64,000 bases of DNA from assembly GCF_023715585.1 (NCBI RefSeq), contig NZ_JAMBOK010000001.1:1984001-2048000 (forward strand), read 5' to 3'. The stretch's first letter is position 1. Each line of letters starts with the position of its first letter. The notes under the pieces were generated by a model. That model saw only the letters and a program-made list of their open reading frames with translations, was not told the origin of the DNA and ran no database searches. This DNA is from Sporosarcina luteola (GTDB taxonomy: Bacteria > Bacillota > Bacilli > Bacillales_A > Planococcaceae). Shown here piece by piece: positions 25,159 to 33,755 of this stretch. The translations under genes and the position numbers were made by a program.

Positions 25159-26004
25159 TCAGTGAAGGCGCAGAATGATTCCATTTCCAGAAGGATCTTT
25201 CGTCACAAATTGGCCTGCTTTTGATTCCACAAGAGCACCTAATTCTTCAATTTTTCCGATTGCCGCAGCCAAAATTGTCTCGTCAGGATAGACAAGTGTG
25301 TAAGCTTGAAGTCCTGCGCTTTCTTCCGACGGTCGAGGGGCGCCTGCACCATTCCATGTATTCAGCCCAAGATGATGATGATAATTTCCAGTCGACATGA
25401 ATAAAGCCTGTGGATAATGTGTGGCAACTCTGAAACCTAGCGCTTCATAAAATTCTTGTGTCTCTGGAAGGCTTGCGACGTGGAGATGTACATGCCCCAT
25501 GAGTGTTCCTTCGGGAAGGCCGTTCCATTCCTCATTCCCGCTTTCCTCAACAATTGCTCTTGCGTCAAGCGGGTCCGTGCTCATCGCGACGAAATTATTT
25601 TGCCATTTCCATGTTTCCGGTTCCCGGTCACGGTAAATCTCAATTCCGTTTCCGTCAGGATCGGATAAGTACAAAGCTTCACTCACGAGATGATCTGAAG
25701 CCCCGAGAGGTATTTGATTCTTTGAAAAATGCTTGATCGCTTTTCCGAGATCCGCTCGCGTCGGCAATAGAAGGGCGAAATGATAAAGCCCTGTTCGTCT
25801 AGGCTCTTTCGAATGTATCTGCTCTGGCTGCTCCAATATGAGCAATGGATTCTTGCCATCCGCTGTTAAGATTACGCGATTGTCATCCTTTTCCAACACG
25901 CTGAATCCGATGATTTCCGTGTAGAAATTTGTCAATTTTTCAAGGTCAGTCACTTTCAGAACGACTTCCCCTGTGTATATATGTGGCGGTTGATGAAAAC
26001 TCAT
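25159..26004 (-). CDS. catE: VOC-family extradiol dioxygenase, CatE-like
   Basis: 281 residues composed of two vicinal-oxygen-chelate modules. The second module carries expected metal ligands in GHVHLHVAS and YHHHLGLNTW and an acidic residue in the C-terminal strand. Close in layout to B. subtilis CatE, a catechol-2,3-dioxygenase that opens catechol and protects against it. GGAGG precedes the ATG. It is divergent from a CatR/YodB-like repressor with a TTAC-N5-GTAA site between them, as in the known catechol circuit. Confidence 0.87.
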   Translation of the reverse strand: MSFHQPPHIYTGEVVLKVTDLEKLTNFYTEIIGFSVLEKDDNRVILTADGKNPLLILEQPEQIHSKEPRRTGLYHFALLLPTRADLGKAIKHFSKNQIPLGASDHLVSEALYLSDPDGNGIEIYRDREPETWKWQNNFVAMSTDPLDARAIVEESGNEEWNGLPEGTLMGHVHLHVASLPETQEFYEALGFRVATHYPQALFMSTGNYHHHLGLNTWNGAGAPRPSEESAGLQAYTLVYPDETILAAAIGKIEELGALVESKAGQFVTKDPSGNGIILRLH

Positions 26005-26028
26005 TGTTTATTCCTCCTAGTAAGTTAC

Positions 26029-26041
26029 TTACTTTATGTAA
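26029..26041. promoter_or_regulatory. YodB/CatR-type operator
   Basis: TTACTTTATGTAA, an exact TTAC-N5-GTAA box, lies in the divergent catE/catR promoter region. Confidence 0.75.
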
Positions 26042-26107
26042 CTAACTCTATATGTTATACTATAGTTTGTCAACAAACAAAGATTTTATGTGAAAGGGTT
26101 TTGGCAT

Positions 26108-26440
26108 ATGAATGAATTCGAGCTATGTCCACGCTTTGAAAAGACTGTCTCCATCTTGAGCCAGAGATGGACAGCGTTAATATTATATCAGCTCATGTCC
26201 GGTCCCCAGCGCTTTTGCACGATGACCGACAAATTGGGAGTGAGCGGAAAAATTTTGACGGAACGGCTGAAGGATTTGGAGCAGCGCGGGTTCGTCGTTC
26301 GCGAAGTGTATCCCGAAACGCCAGTGCGCATCGAGTATTCATTGACAGAGAAGGGAATGTCATTGACGCCGATTATGAAAGAGATTGAAAACTGGTCGAA
26401 GGAATGGATTGAACTTGATTCCTCAGCCACGACGAAATGA
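26108..26440 (+). CDS. HxlR/MarR-DUF24 redox-sensing repressor, CatR/YodB-like
   Basis: 110 residues from ATG 26108 (AAAGGG at 8 nt). The winged-helix core is SILSQRWTALILYQLMSGPQRF...LTERLKDLEQRGFV. Cys7 in NEFELCPRFEKT matches the redox-active N-terminal cysteine of YodB (Cys6) and CatR (Cys7), which react with quinones or diamide and release DNA. It probably represses catE and itself through the TTAC-N5-GTAA site. Confidence 0.87.
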   Translation: MNEFELCPRFEKTVSILSQRWTALILYQLMSGPQRFCTMTDKLGVSGKILTERLKDLEQRGFVVREVYPETPVRIEYSLTEKGMSLTPIMKEIENWSKEWIELDSSATTK

Positions 26441-26467
26441 AGCCGATTGCACCCGTGCAACCGGCTT
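26440..26467. terminator. Bidirectional terminator between catR-like gene and L,D-transpeptidase
   Basis: AAGCCG/CGGCTT with an inner GCAC/GTGC stem; TTTTCG on one side. Confidence 0.75.
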
Positions 26468-26480
26468 TTCGTCACTATTC

Positions 26481-26816
26481 TCATTTATGAATGACAACCG
26501 TTGTTCCTAGCAGCACTTCCTTGGACAGCTCCAGGACATCTTTGTTGTGCATCCGGATACAGCCATGCGACACGTTCTTCCCGATGGAAGCAGGGTTATT
26601 TGTTCCATGAATTCCGTAATGGGGTTTGGATAGCCCCATCCAATATGCCCCAAACGGACCGCCCGGATTTCGTTGTTTATTAATGATTGTAAAGGTTCCG
26701 GTCGGCGTAGATGTGACCATCCGACCGACGGCTATCGGATACTTTTTCAGCAACCGATCTCCATCATATAGTTTCAACTCATGCTTTATGATGGAGATGT
26801 CAATCCAACGCACCAT
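26481..26816 (-). CDS. L,D-transpeptidase (YkuD domain only)
   Basis: 111 residues from ATG 26816 ([19 protein letters not shown]). The YkuD catalytic motif is HYGIHGTNN followed by the nucleophile in [10 protein letters not shown]-transpeptidases make 3-3 peptidoglycan cross-links. It has no signal peptide, LysM or other targeting module, which is short for the family; how it reaches the wall is unclear. A longer open frame to 27014 reads [18 protein letters not shown] and is simply array D read through, so it is rejected. Confidence 0.88.
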   Translation of the reverse strand: MVRWIDISIIKHELKLYDGDRLLKKYPIAVGRMVTSTPTGTFTIINKQRNPGGPFGAYWMGLSKPHYGIHGTNNPASIGKNVSHGCIRMHNKDVLELSKEVLLGTTVVIHK

Positions 26817-26898
26817 TGCCTTCCCGCCTTCTTGATAAAGGATTGTTTCTACTAGGATACGGCAAAGGATTTGAGCGGGCTGGGCATGGGTGGATTTC

Positions 26899-27024
26899 TT
26901 TGGACGCGAAGCGGATCGCTTTGGACGTGCGGAAGGCTGCTTTGGACGCGGAGAGGCTTGCATTGGGCGCGCAATGGTACTCTTTGGACGCCGGACTGAC
27001 CTCCTTGGGCGCACGAAATATATA
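26899..27024. repeat. Array D: 6 tandem units of 21 nt, core TTTGGACGCG
   Basis: The core starts at 26899, 26920, 26941, 26962, 26983 and 27004, every interval exactly 21 nt. It occupies the gap between the isochorismatase stop and the L,D-transpeptidase start. Same core as array E. Confidence 0.92.
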
Positions 27025-27064
27025 AGTTAATAACCGATCGCAAAATAGCGATCGGCATCCTTTT

Positions 27065-27592
27065 TCATTCATTAAACTGAAGATCGCTTGCTTCCTTTAC
27101 GCGCGCAAACCATTTCAGCACGCTATTATGATGATCAATGACCTGTCGGGCGGAAAGGCTGCCGGAATTCCACGTACTATGGGCATCCGCGACCAACGTG
27201 ACATCGTAACCCATACTGAATGCCCTTCTGCACGTCGTATCTACGCAAATGTCAGTTTGAATACCTGCCAGGACAAGGTGCTCAACTTTTCGATGTTGTA
27301 GATGCTCCTCAAAATCCGTTTTGTGAAATGAATCCGGCGTCGTTTTCTGAATGATTATATCCTGGTCACCAGGCGCTATTTCAGGGTGTATCTCCCACCC
27401 CATAGTTCCGTTTTCAAGCGGCTGTCCCACCCCTTCATTATGCTGGACGAAAAAGACTGAAGATCCACTTGTGCGAGCCTTTTCTAGTAGGTCTTTAATG
27501 TTTTGAATCAAGACCTCACCTTGGTACACCGGATCCTCTTCCATGAACATTGCATTTTGAACATCAATTATGACAAGCGCCGTCTTCTTCAT
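27065..27592 (-). CDS. Isochorismatase-like cysteine hydrolase
   Basis: 175 residues with the family triad: Asp in ALVIIDVQNAMF, Lys in DIIIQKTTPDSF and Cys in AGIQTDICVDTTCRRA. The fold includes nicotinamidases, isochorismatases and N-carbamoyl amidohydrolases; the exact substrate cannot be told. GGGGAAGGGG precedes the ATG. It lies 49 nt downstream of the nucleotidyltransferase gene. Confidence 0.87.
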   Translation of the reverse strand: MKKTALVIIDVQNAMFMEEDPVYQGEVLIQNIKDLLEKARTSGSSVFFVQHNEGVGQPLENGTMGWEIHPEIAPGDQDIIIQKTTPDSFHKTDFEEHLQHRKVEHLVLAGIQTDICVDTTCRRAFSMGYDVTLVADAHSTWNSGSLSARQVIDHHNSVLKWFARVKEASDLQFNE

Positions 27593-27641
27593 AACCCCTT
27601 CCCCCTTGAAAAGTTGATACGTACGCGCAAATTTTGAAGGT

Positions 27642-28211
27642 TCATTTCATCACTCCTAACTCGGAAATCCAAGGATGGCCGGGTACATGGATTTCAAGTG
27701 CACTGCAAAGCCATTGACGATCTTTATCGCTCAGCAAGTCCTTCACGGCGTGGAAATCTGCTTGATCCTTCTCTCGCGGATTTATCGCTTTGTATAAAAC
27801 GACGATTGCCGGATGCAAATAAGGAATGCCTTCCGTGGAAATTAAAAATAATGTGGAACTTGGAAAAGTGATTGTCATATCCCTTCTAAAAACCCACTGA
27901 TCATTTTCAACTTCATTCAACAACACTTCCAAACGCCCTTCTGTTTGGTGGTTGCCATGCAATTCATGGATCGGTAGCACCAATGTCTCCGATTCCCACT
28001 CAACCAGTTCACCCTTCACAACTTTTTGAAAGGACCAGTCGGCTAATTGGCTCTTTAACCGGTGTTGATCCTCCCGAAGGATGGCAATTTCGATGTCCGA
28101 ATGAACACGCGTTTCATTCCCGACAAAAAGGTCGATCGCCCAGCCACCCGCAATTCCCCATGGACGAACGTAGTCAGCCATCCGTACCGCCACTTCTCGA
28201 CACACCTCCAT
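27642..28211 (-). CDS. Aminoglycoside-adenylyltransferase-like nucleotidyltransferase
   Basis: 189 residues from ATG 28211 (MEVCREVAVRMADYV). The nucleotidyltransferase signature WGIAGGWAIDLFVGNETR...HSDIEIAI carries GGWAxD and HSDxE. It resembles the aminoglycoside-2''-adenylyltransferase-like group. Resistance is not implied; many such chromosomal genes have unknown substrates. GGGGGAAG precedes the ATG; an upstream GTG at 28253 has poor spacing. Confidence 0.75.
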   Translation of the reverse strand: MEVCREVAVRMADYVRPWGIAGGWAIDLFVGNETRVHSDIEIAILREDQHRLKSQLADWSFQKVVKGELVEWESETLVLPIHELHGNHQTEGRLEVLLNEVENDQWVFRRDMTITFPSSTLFLISTEGIPYLHPAIVVLYKAINPREKDQADFHAVKDLLSDKDRQWLCSALEIHVPGHPWISELGVMK

Positions 28212-28309
28212 GATACTTCCCCCAATACACGAAAATAGGAGCGACCGCGTCACTCCCTTGCTGTCTTTTTATTAGTTTATCTAAATGCAGGAATTCTTAC
28301 AAACTATTT

Positions 28310-29359
28310 TTATAATTTTCCGATATAGCTTAGACTTTCAATTCCTTGCGAATCAAATGAGCCGTCCAATATGGCTTGCACGTCTTTCAATGTATCCTGA
28401 AGGCTTACTGACTGGCCCTTTTGCCCGGTATACTCTTCCGCCACATAGAAAGGCTGTGTCAAATACGCTTCTAAACGTTCTCCGCGTTTATAGGTTTGCA
28501 CTTCGGACGGCGGCAACTTCTCTTCCCCTCCTACAGCAACAAGTGAACGCAATTCCCGATAACGCCGTAATAACTTTTGTGCTCTTTGCTGAATGAAGAA
28601 ATGATTCTGATCCATATGCGAGCCTTCCAATACAGACGAAGTGGACGCAATCGGATTGACCGCAGGATAACGATGTCTTGCAGATAAATCAGCGTCGAAC
28701 TGCCAGAGCGTTTCAAGCGGTCCATATGGAAGTTCTTCATCTACCGCCTCTCCCGTCAAATCCAATAGGAAGGTTGTAACGGCCTCCATTCCGATTTGCT
28801 GTAAGCGTTCTTGCAGCTCGTAGATCCCACCAGCCACTACATGACTTTTGTCGGCCGCAAATGCAATTTCTTTTTCGATGCCGAGAGCTGCCATTTTCTC
28901 ATACGTTTCGTCAATGGTTCTCGTTGTTACATCCACGTTTTCCAACACATCTTGCAACTCAGGGTAATTTCCCTCAGGCATTAATAGGAATGTCGTATAC
29001 CCCTCACTCTTCAACCGATAGAATAATTCACTCATGACGACAAGTTGGCCCATTTGTTTCCGGGCAACCAACCCGACTGTCCCGCCTTTTGCCAGCGGTG
29101 CGAATAAATCCAAAGCCTTAATTTTCGTTTCGATCATCTCGATCTTCTCCCCCCGGATTATCAATTCGTCCAAACTGCACTCTGCCAGATCCGCAAGCGC
29201 TACAAGCGTCCTCACTTCCGATTTACCGACTGCTATTTTTCCCGTACACAAATTCGATACTGTTGCTGGCCGAAGACCGACCGATCTAGCTGCACTCGTC
29301 AGGTTTGGCACTCTTCTCCTGAGCAATGAAACATTCAACCGAAGATTATCTTTTTCCAT
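28310..29359 (-). CDS. HTH protein fused to a degenerate F1-ATPase beta-subunit-like domain
   Basis: 349 residues. Positions 1-70 are an XRE-like helix-turn-helix (SAARSVGLRPATVSNLCTGK). Positions 78-349 follow the ATP synthase beta chain: LDLFAPLAKGGTVGL (beta: VDLLAPYAKGGKIGL); a P-loop position reading VARKQMGQL where beta has GGAGVGKT; a Walker-B-like IAFAADKS; IYELQERL; YPAVNPIASTS (231-241; beta YPAVDPLASTS); and a C-terminus QPFYVAEEYTGQKG...AILDGSFD matching the beta C-terminal helices. The beta-barrel of F1-beta is missing and replaced by the HTH. Walker A Lys and Thr are lost, so ATP hydrolysis is unlikely. I infer a DNA-binding regulator using an F1-beta fold as sensor or scaffold. 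AGGGGTGAGG precedes the ATG. Confidence 0.82.
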   Translation of the reverse strand: MEKDNLRLNVSLLRRRVPNLTSAARSVGLRPATVSNLCTGKIAVGKSEVRTLVALADLAECSLDELIIRGEKIEMIETKIKALDLFAPLAKGGTVGLVARKQMGQLVVMSELFYRLKSEGYTTFLLMPEGNYPELQDVLENVDVTTRTIDETYEKMAALGIEKEIAFAADKSHVVAGGIYELQERLQQIGMEAVTTFLLDLTGEAVDEELPYGPLETLWQFDADLSARHRYPAVNPIASTSSVLEGSHMDQNHFFIQQRAQKLLRRYRELRSLVAVGGEEKLPPSEVQTYKRGERLEAYLTQPFYVAEEYTGQKGQSVSLQDTLKDVQAILDGSFDSQGIESLSYIGKL

Positions 29360-29381
29360 TTCCTCACCCCTTACTTTGTAT

Positions 29382-29439
29382 CGTAATTTATTTTATTCTG
29401 AAAAGCAATACAGAATTACTTTAAAGCGTAATTTATTTT
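29382..29439. promoter_or_regulatory. Repeated CGTAATTTATTTT sites upstream of the HTH-F1beta gene
   Basis: CGTAATTTATTTT occurs at 29382-29394 and 29427-29439. Between them AATTAC (29415) pairs with GTAATT across 8 nt. Candidate autoregulatory operator, 23 nt upstream of the start codon at its nearest edge. Confidence 0.5.
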
Positions 29440-29567
29440 CCGAAGGAAGAGAAATTGAATCTTTTGCTGAACACATTCATTTCATTTTTAAAAAATCGGG
29501 ATAGAAAATACGAAGTAGGGAATCTTAACAATGATTCAAAATCCAATGTGAGGAAGGTGTCGTTTTT

Positions 29568-29708
29568 ATGAATAAAATGGCGATAGCAGCATTAGGACTC
29601 GGAGCGGCTTTTCTTATGAGAAATAAAAAAGCACGCGGAAAGCTGATGAGGCAGTTTGAATCGCTCGCAGAACCATTCACCTCAAGAAATGGATCACATT
29701 ATTCATAA
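29568..29708 (+). CDS. Small basic protein (46 aa), paralogue of the next gene
   Basis: Translation begins MNKMAIAALGLGAAFLMRNK and continues KARGKLMRQFESL. A hydrophobic N-terminal segment (4-17) precedes a basic tail. It is clearly homologous to the 65-aa protein at 29825-30022, indicating tandem duplication. AGGAAGG precedes the ATG and GGGATA near 29497 could be a sigma-B -10. Unknown function; the hydrophobic segment suggests membrane association. Confidence 0.75.
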   Translation: MNKMAIAALGLGAAFLMRNKKARGKLMRQFESLAEPFTSRNGSHYS

Positions 29709-29727
29709 AAATCTTTCTCACGGGAAA

Positions 29728-29758
29728 ATCGGCATCCTTTACGGGTGCCGCTTTTTTG
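29728..29758 (+). terminator. Terminator between the paired small genes
   Basis: CGGCATCC and GGGTGCCG stem with TTTAC loop, then T6. Confidence 0.85.
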
Positions 29759-29764
29759 TTCTTT

Positions 29765-29789
29765 GTTTAGACTCTTTCAAATCGGGAAA
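29765..29789 (+). promoter_or_regulatory. Sigma-B-type promoter for the 65-aa gene
   Basis: GTTTAG (29765-29770), 13-nt spacer, GGGAAA (29784-29789), matching GTTTAA-N12-15-GGGWAW. Confidence 0.6.
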
Positions 29790-29824
29790 GTATTTTATAA
29801 GCAAAAAATTAGGAGGTAACGATA

Positions 29825-30022
29825 ATGAATAAAAAAATGGCACTGACCGCTCTCGGGTTGGGCGCAGCGTACTTGATGAGAAACAAGGATGCACGAGACA
29901 AGTTATCGAAGCAGTTTGATTCATTCGGCTCTACGCCGACGAGAGGCGCGAAAGGCTCTCGCACTTCCACTACTACTTCATCCAACCGAAACAAAGGATT
30001 GCTGGGCGGTTTGTTCGGCTGA
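29825..30022 (+). CDS. Small basic protein (65 aa), paralogue of the preceding gene
   Basis: Begins MNKKMALTALGLGAAYLMRN and ends with a Ser/Thr-rich linker and a GLLGGLFG tail. The first 35 residues match the 46-aa neighbour; the tail is unique. AGGAGG precedes the ATG, and a sigma-B-like promoter and strong terminator make it a single-gene unit. Function unknown. Confidence 0.78.
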   Translation: MNKKMALTALGLGAAYLMRNKDARDKLSKQFDSFGSTPTRGAKGSRTSTTTSSNRNKGLLGGLFG

Positions 30023-30030
30023 ATTAAAAT

Positions 30031-30065
30031 GGAGAGGGCGCATAAAATTGCGCCCTCTCCTTTTA
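30031..30065. terminator. Bidirectional terminator between the 65-aa gene and tatC
   Basis: GGAGAGGGCGCA and TGCGCCCTCTCC make a perfect 12-bp stem followed by TTTTATT; abuts the tatC stop. Confidence 0.92.
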
Positions 30066-30920
30066 TTCACTCACCGCGACACTGCGCCTCTCCATATAAA
30101 GAACGATAAATATACTCGTTTCGTATAGCAATGCCATCGGAATGAGGACAATGAGCTGACTGACAAAGTCGGGAGGTGTAATCAGTGCTGACACAACTGC
30201 CAGGACAAGATACGACCACTTCCTCACCTTCCGTAAAGTGTCGGCTGTCAACACACCGATCGCGGCTAGAAACATTGCGATGATCGGCAGCTCGAACAAG
30301 AGTCCGATAGGCATCGTAGTCATGAGCAAGAATTTTGCATATTCCTGGGCCGATACCATCACTGTGAAATTCATGGCTCCTAACGATACGAGGAAGCGGT
30401 AGCTTAACGGATTGACGATAAAATAGCCGAACGCCAAGCCACCCAGAAAAAGAAAGAACATGACCGGTGAGTACAGGCTTAAAAACTGCCTTTCTTTACT
30501 GTTCAGTCCCGGCTTCACAAACTGCCATAAAAAGTGGCACAGGAACGGAAGGGACAAGCCGAATGCCAATGCGGTCGAGATGGACATGTAAAATACCACT
30601 ACCTCCATCGGGCCGAGGACAATCAATTCATGACCTCTCGTCACAACCGGAAACCATAAATTAACGGTCGCAAAAACTCCGATAAAGAAAGATACAAAGA
30701 CGACGGCACTTTTAATAAGCTGTTTACGTAAATCCGTCAAGTGCTCGACAAGCGGCGGATCAGATGCCTCACGCACGACGTCGACATCCGCCTTTTCGAG
30801 CGGGATTTCCGATTCTTGCTGTGCAGAACTTTGTTCAAGCTGTATTTCTTGCGCCTGTTGTTCATACTTCTTATCAAGCGGGCTCACTATTTTTCGATTG
30901 TGATCTCCGTACGGGTCCAC
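30063..30920 (-). CDS. tatC: Sec-independent protein translocase TatC
   Basis: 285 residues with six membrane segments. The TatC core starts around residue 56 (PLVEHLTDLRKQLIKS) with the conserved substrate-recognition sequence, and FVKPGLNSKERQF and LITPPDFVSQLIVLIPM are typical. A charged 50-residue N-terminal extension makes it about 35 residues longer than most TatC proteins. TatC binds the twin-arginine signal of folded exported proteins. Start is GTG, 12 nt after tatA. The neighbouring Tat substrate (32873-33625) is probably its client. Confidence 0.93.
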   Translation of the reverse strand: MDPYGDHNRKIVSPLDKKYEQQAQEIQLEQSSAQQESEIPLEKADVDVVREASDPPLVEHLTDLRKQLIKSAVVFVSFFIGVFATVNLWFPVVTRGHELIVLGPMEVVVFYMSISTALAFGLSLPFLCHFLWQFVKPGLNSKERQFLSLYSPVMFFLFLGGLAFGYFIVNPLSYRFLVSLGAMNFTVMVSAQEYAKFLLMTTMPIGLLFELPIIAMFLAAIGVLTADTLRKVRKWSYLVLAVVSALITPPDFVSQLIVLIPMALLYETSIFIVLYMERRSVAVSE

Positions 30921-30932
30921 CTCATCACCTGC

Positions 30933-31127
30933 TCACGAAATATCCGTTTTCTTCGGTGTTTCCTTCACTTCTTCATCCTCTAGAATGTCTCGGGCCGACT
31001 TTTTAAATTCCGCCAACGTCTTTCCGATGGCAGAACCGACTTCAGGCAATTTCCGCGGTCCGAATAATATGAGGATAATGACCAAGATGATAATTAATCC
31101 CGGTACGCCAATATTCGGTAGTCCCAT
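30933..31127 (-). CDS. tatA: Tat translocase pore subunit TatA
   Basis: 64 residues: one membrane helix ([16 protein letters not shown]), the hinge [20 protein letters not shown] and an amphipathic helix, then an acidic tail. TatA oligomers form the Tat channel. It lies between the GMC dehydrogenase (18 nt) and tatC (12 nt), so a minimal TatAC system is co-transcribed with its likely cargo. Confidence 0.95.
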   Translation of the reverse strand: MGLPNIGVPGLIIILVIILILFGPRKLPEVGSAIGKTLAEFKKSARDILEDEEVKETPKKTDIS

Positions 31128-31144
31128 AAAAATCTCTCCTTCGT

Positions 31145-32857
31145 TTAAACGAGTGAACCTCCGTTTTTGCTATACTTCAAAATGGCTTCTGCTGTTCGAT
31201 AAGCCAATGCCCCGATTGTTCCTGTAGGGTTATAGCCGCCATTGTGCGGGAAGTTCCCCGCGCCGACGACGAATAGATTATCCGCGTCCCAATGTTGCAA
31301 ATATGTGTTGACAACACTATTGGCAGGATCGGTGCCCATGATCGTTCCACCCGTATTATGTGTCGTCTGGTAGGGAACTATGTCATAGTCGGAGATCGGA
31401 TTTCCAGGGACTACGGTTTTCGCCCCCATTTCCTTCATAATCTCCGCAATTCGATCAGTGAGGTACTTATGCAAATTCCGGTCCTGTTCCGTAAAATTGT
31501 ATGTCAGCTGCAAAAGCGGCACGCCGTATGCATCCCGATAGTTTGGATCAAGCGACATATAGTTGTCTTTATGTGGCATGGAAGCCCCTTGTCCTCCAAC
31601 TGATAACACGCGGGAGTAGTTTTCAATGGACGCCTTTTTAAATTCAGAGCCCCAAGCCGGAGTTTCCGGTAAAACCGGATTTGTCTGAATCGGCCTGAAT
31701 CCGGTTTGTGTAATTGAAATGCTCGCCCCATGAATAAAATCAAGGTCCGAATGGTCAAAACTGTCGCCATTGAAGTCATCGATTGTCATCCCAAGAGCAC
31801 CTGCACCCATGAACACATTCATCTGTTCATTAAAAAATCCGGTCACGGTCGGCAGGATTTGATACCCATAATTTTTGCCTAACGTACCCCTGCCCGTTTC
31901 GGGATTATATTGCTCACCGATTTTGGAGACCATAAGCAGTTTTGCATTATTCATTACATAACTAGTGAGGACTACCACTTCGGCCGGCTGGATGAACTCC
32001 TCGCCCGATTGCGTGTCTATATATCTAACACCTGTCACTTTGTTCCCTGATTTTAAAACTTCAACTACGTTCGCATGAAACGTCACATCGAAGTTCCCTG
32101 TTTTCATGGCTGTCGGAACAACAGTGATTTCAGGAGATGTTTTTGCCCCATATTCACAGCCGAACCTTTCGCAAAATCCGCAGTACTGACAAGCTCCAAT
32201 TGTTTGGCCGTCCGGGTTTTCGTATACTTCAGACAGGTTTGCGGACGGTAACATGTATGGATGGTATCCCAAGGAAGTTGTAGCATTTTCAAACTTTTTT
32301 AGAATAGGGGTCTTTTTCATCGGAGGTGTCGGAAACTCCGAGGAACGCTTACCCGCAAATGGGTTTGTATTTTCCCCCGATATGCCGGCCGTTTTTTCGT
32401 ACTTGTCAAAATACGGCTCTAATTCGTCGTACGTAACTCCCCAGTCCTGCAGCAAATAATCCTTTGAAAGTTTATTTTTCCCGTACTTTTTCTCGGTCAT
32501 CGTCTTAATTTGAAAATCGTAGGGCAAGAAGCGGAACGTGTGGCCATTCCAATGTGTTCCCGCACCGCCAAGACCCTCGCCAAGGAGAAATGACCCCAAC
32601 TGCCTCATTGGGAGCGCACGCATTTTGCGATGGTTGCGAAACGTAATCGTCTCCTTCGACAAATCCTGCATCAATTCATAGCGGATTGCATATCGATATT
32701 CATCATGCACCATTAGATAATCTTCAGTGCCCCGCGGTTTCCCTCTTTCCAAACCGCGTACTTTCAAACCTGCCTTTGCGCATTCGGCTGCAATAATGCC
32801 GCCCATCCAACCTACTCCTACTGTTACTACATCAACCTTGTCCAATGTTTTTGCCAT
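31145..32857 (-). CDS. GMC-family dehydrogenase, large subunit (gluconate/sugar dehydrogenase type)
   Basis: 570 residues. The FAD-binding motif near the N-terminus ([18 protein letters not shown]) lacks the first canonical Gly but keeps the fold signature; [14 protein letters not shown], the C-terminal catalytic HNTGGTIMG and [20 protein letters not shown] are GMC hallmarks. A cysteine cluster [12 protein letters not shown] suggests an Fe-S centre as reported for FAD-dependent glucose dehydrogenases. It has no signal peptide, so it is probably exported by riding on the Tat-signal small subunit encoded 15 nt upstream. The substrate is likely a sugar, sugar acid or alcohol. Confidence 0.88.
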   Translation of the reverse strand: MAKTLDKVDVVTVGVGWMGGIIAAECAKAGLKVRGLERGKPRGTEDYLMVHDEYRYAIRYELMQDLSKETITFRNHRKMRALPMRQLGSFLLGEGLGGAGTHWNGHTFRFLPYDFQIKTMTEKKYGKNKLSKDYLLQDWGVTYDELEPYFDKYEKTAGISGENTNPFAGKRSSEFPTPPMKKTPILKKFENATTSLGYHPYMLPSANLSEVYENPDGQTIGACQYCGFCERFGCEYGAKTSPEITVVPTAMKTGNFDVTFHANVVEVLKSGNKVTGVRYIDTQSGEEFIQPAEVVVLTSYVMNNAKLLMVSKIGEQYNPETGRGTLGKNYGYQILPTVTGFFNEQMNVFMGAGALGMTIDDFNGDSFDHSDLDFIHGASISITQTGFRPIQTNPVLPETPAWGSEFKKASIENYSRVLSVGGQGASMPHKDNYMSLDPNYRDAYGVPLLQLTYNFTEQDRNLHKYLTDRIAEIMKEMGAKTVVPGNPISDYDIVPYQTTHNTGGTIMGTDPANSVVNTYLQHWDADNLFVVGAGNFPHNGGYNPTGTIGALAYRTAEAILKYSKNGGSLV

Positions 32858-32872
32858 CAGTTATTCCCTCCG

Positions 32873-33625
32873 TCAATGCTGCATACTGCTAATTGATTTT
32901 GGTTCGATCTTTTGAAACTTCTCTTCTTCGATTACGTTGATATATGCCATTTGATGGCCAGGGAATCCTTTCATCCTCCAGCCGTCCATGTTCGCGTTTC
33001 CGTTATAGATCGGATCTGCATAAGCTCCTTCCAACGTCGCTTGGCGGAGCAGCTTGAAAAAGAATTCCGACGAAACACCTTTCATCTCCACTTCGTTTTT
33101 TTGGAAGGAAGTGAGAATCTCATCCATTTGCCCGCCATCCAACTCGGTAAAGCCTTTCTGATATCGTTTCTGCGCCTCTTCTTCCATGATTGCAATTCCC
33201 TGTCTGAAGATCTCTGCCCGAGTCAGCCTGCTTTGATATCCTTGTGTCGCTTCCCCAGCAAAAAATGGACCTTGCATATACTCGCGCGCATTGCTGCCGT
33301 AATTCCCCGCCAGCTGGTTATCTATAAAATAAGGGACACCGAGACCGATTGCCCCCGGCCCGAGGTCATCCTCAGGAAAAATCCGTTCAACGGCTTGGGA
33401 AAGTACATTGAAATCAGCACGATTCGTGAAGAACATTAACCCTTTCACCGAGGTCGTGTCATGGTTTGCCGCGTTTTGCGTGCCACCCTTCGTTTGCACA
33501 CCGTCTTTATTGACGTTATAGCCGACAAGACCCCCAATCAGCCCCCCTCCAACTAATGCTCCTGTGGCAATTCCTGTCGTTTTCAGGAAATCACGCCTCG
33601 ACAATCCTTTTTGATCATCAGCCAT
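32873..33625 (-). CDS. Gluconate 2-dehydrogenase subunit 3 family protein with Tat signal
   Basis: 250 residues. The N-terminus has the twin-arginine signal LSRRDFLKTTGIATGALVGG. The remainder belongs to the gluconate 2-dehydrogenase subunit 3 family, which partners the GMC large subunit encoded downstream. In proteobacteria the complex has a third, cytochrome c subunit; none is visible here. GGAGGAAAC precedes the ATG. First gene of a four-gene unit ending with tatA-tatC. Confidence 0.9.
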   Translation of the reverse strand: MADDQKGLSRRDFLKTTGIATGALVGGGLIGGLVGYNVNKDGVQTKGGTQNAANHDTTSVKGLMFFTNRADFNVLSQAVERIFPEDDLGPGAIGLGVPYFIDNQLAGNYGSNAREYMQGPFFAGEATQGYQSRLTRAEIFRQGIAIMEEEAQKRYQKGFTELDGGQMDEILTSFQKNEVEMKGVSSEFFFKLLRQATLEGAYADPIYNGNANMDGWRMKGFPGHQMAYINVIEEEKFQKIEPKSISSMQH

Positions 33626-33755
33626 TTTGTTTCCTCCTTCCTGTATGTGCCATCTAGCATGTCCGTTTTTTTATAGGTTTCATACAAAGTCAGCATAAAT
33701 TATCCAATTGCGGTATATTGTTCTGAAATAAAGCCTTTGGAAGGAGAGCTTTCAA

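Noticed and set aside
26817..27014. N-terminal extension of the L,D-transpeptidase (RPK-rich repeats)
   Set aside because: It is array D read through; the YkuD domain is complete from 26816.
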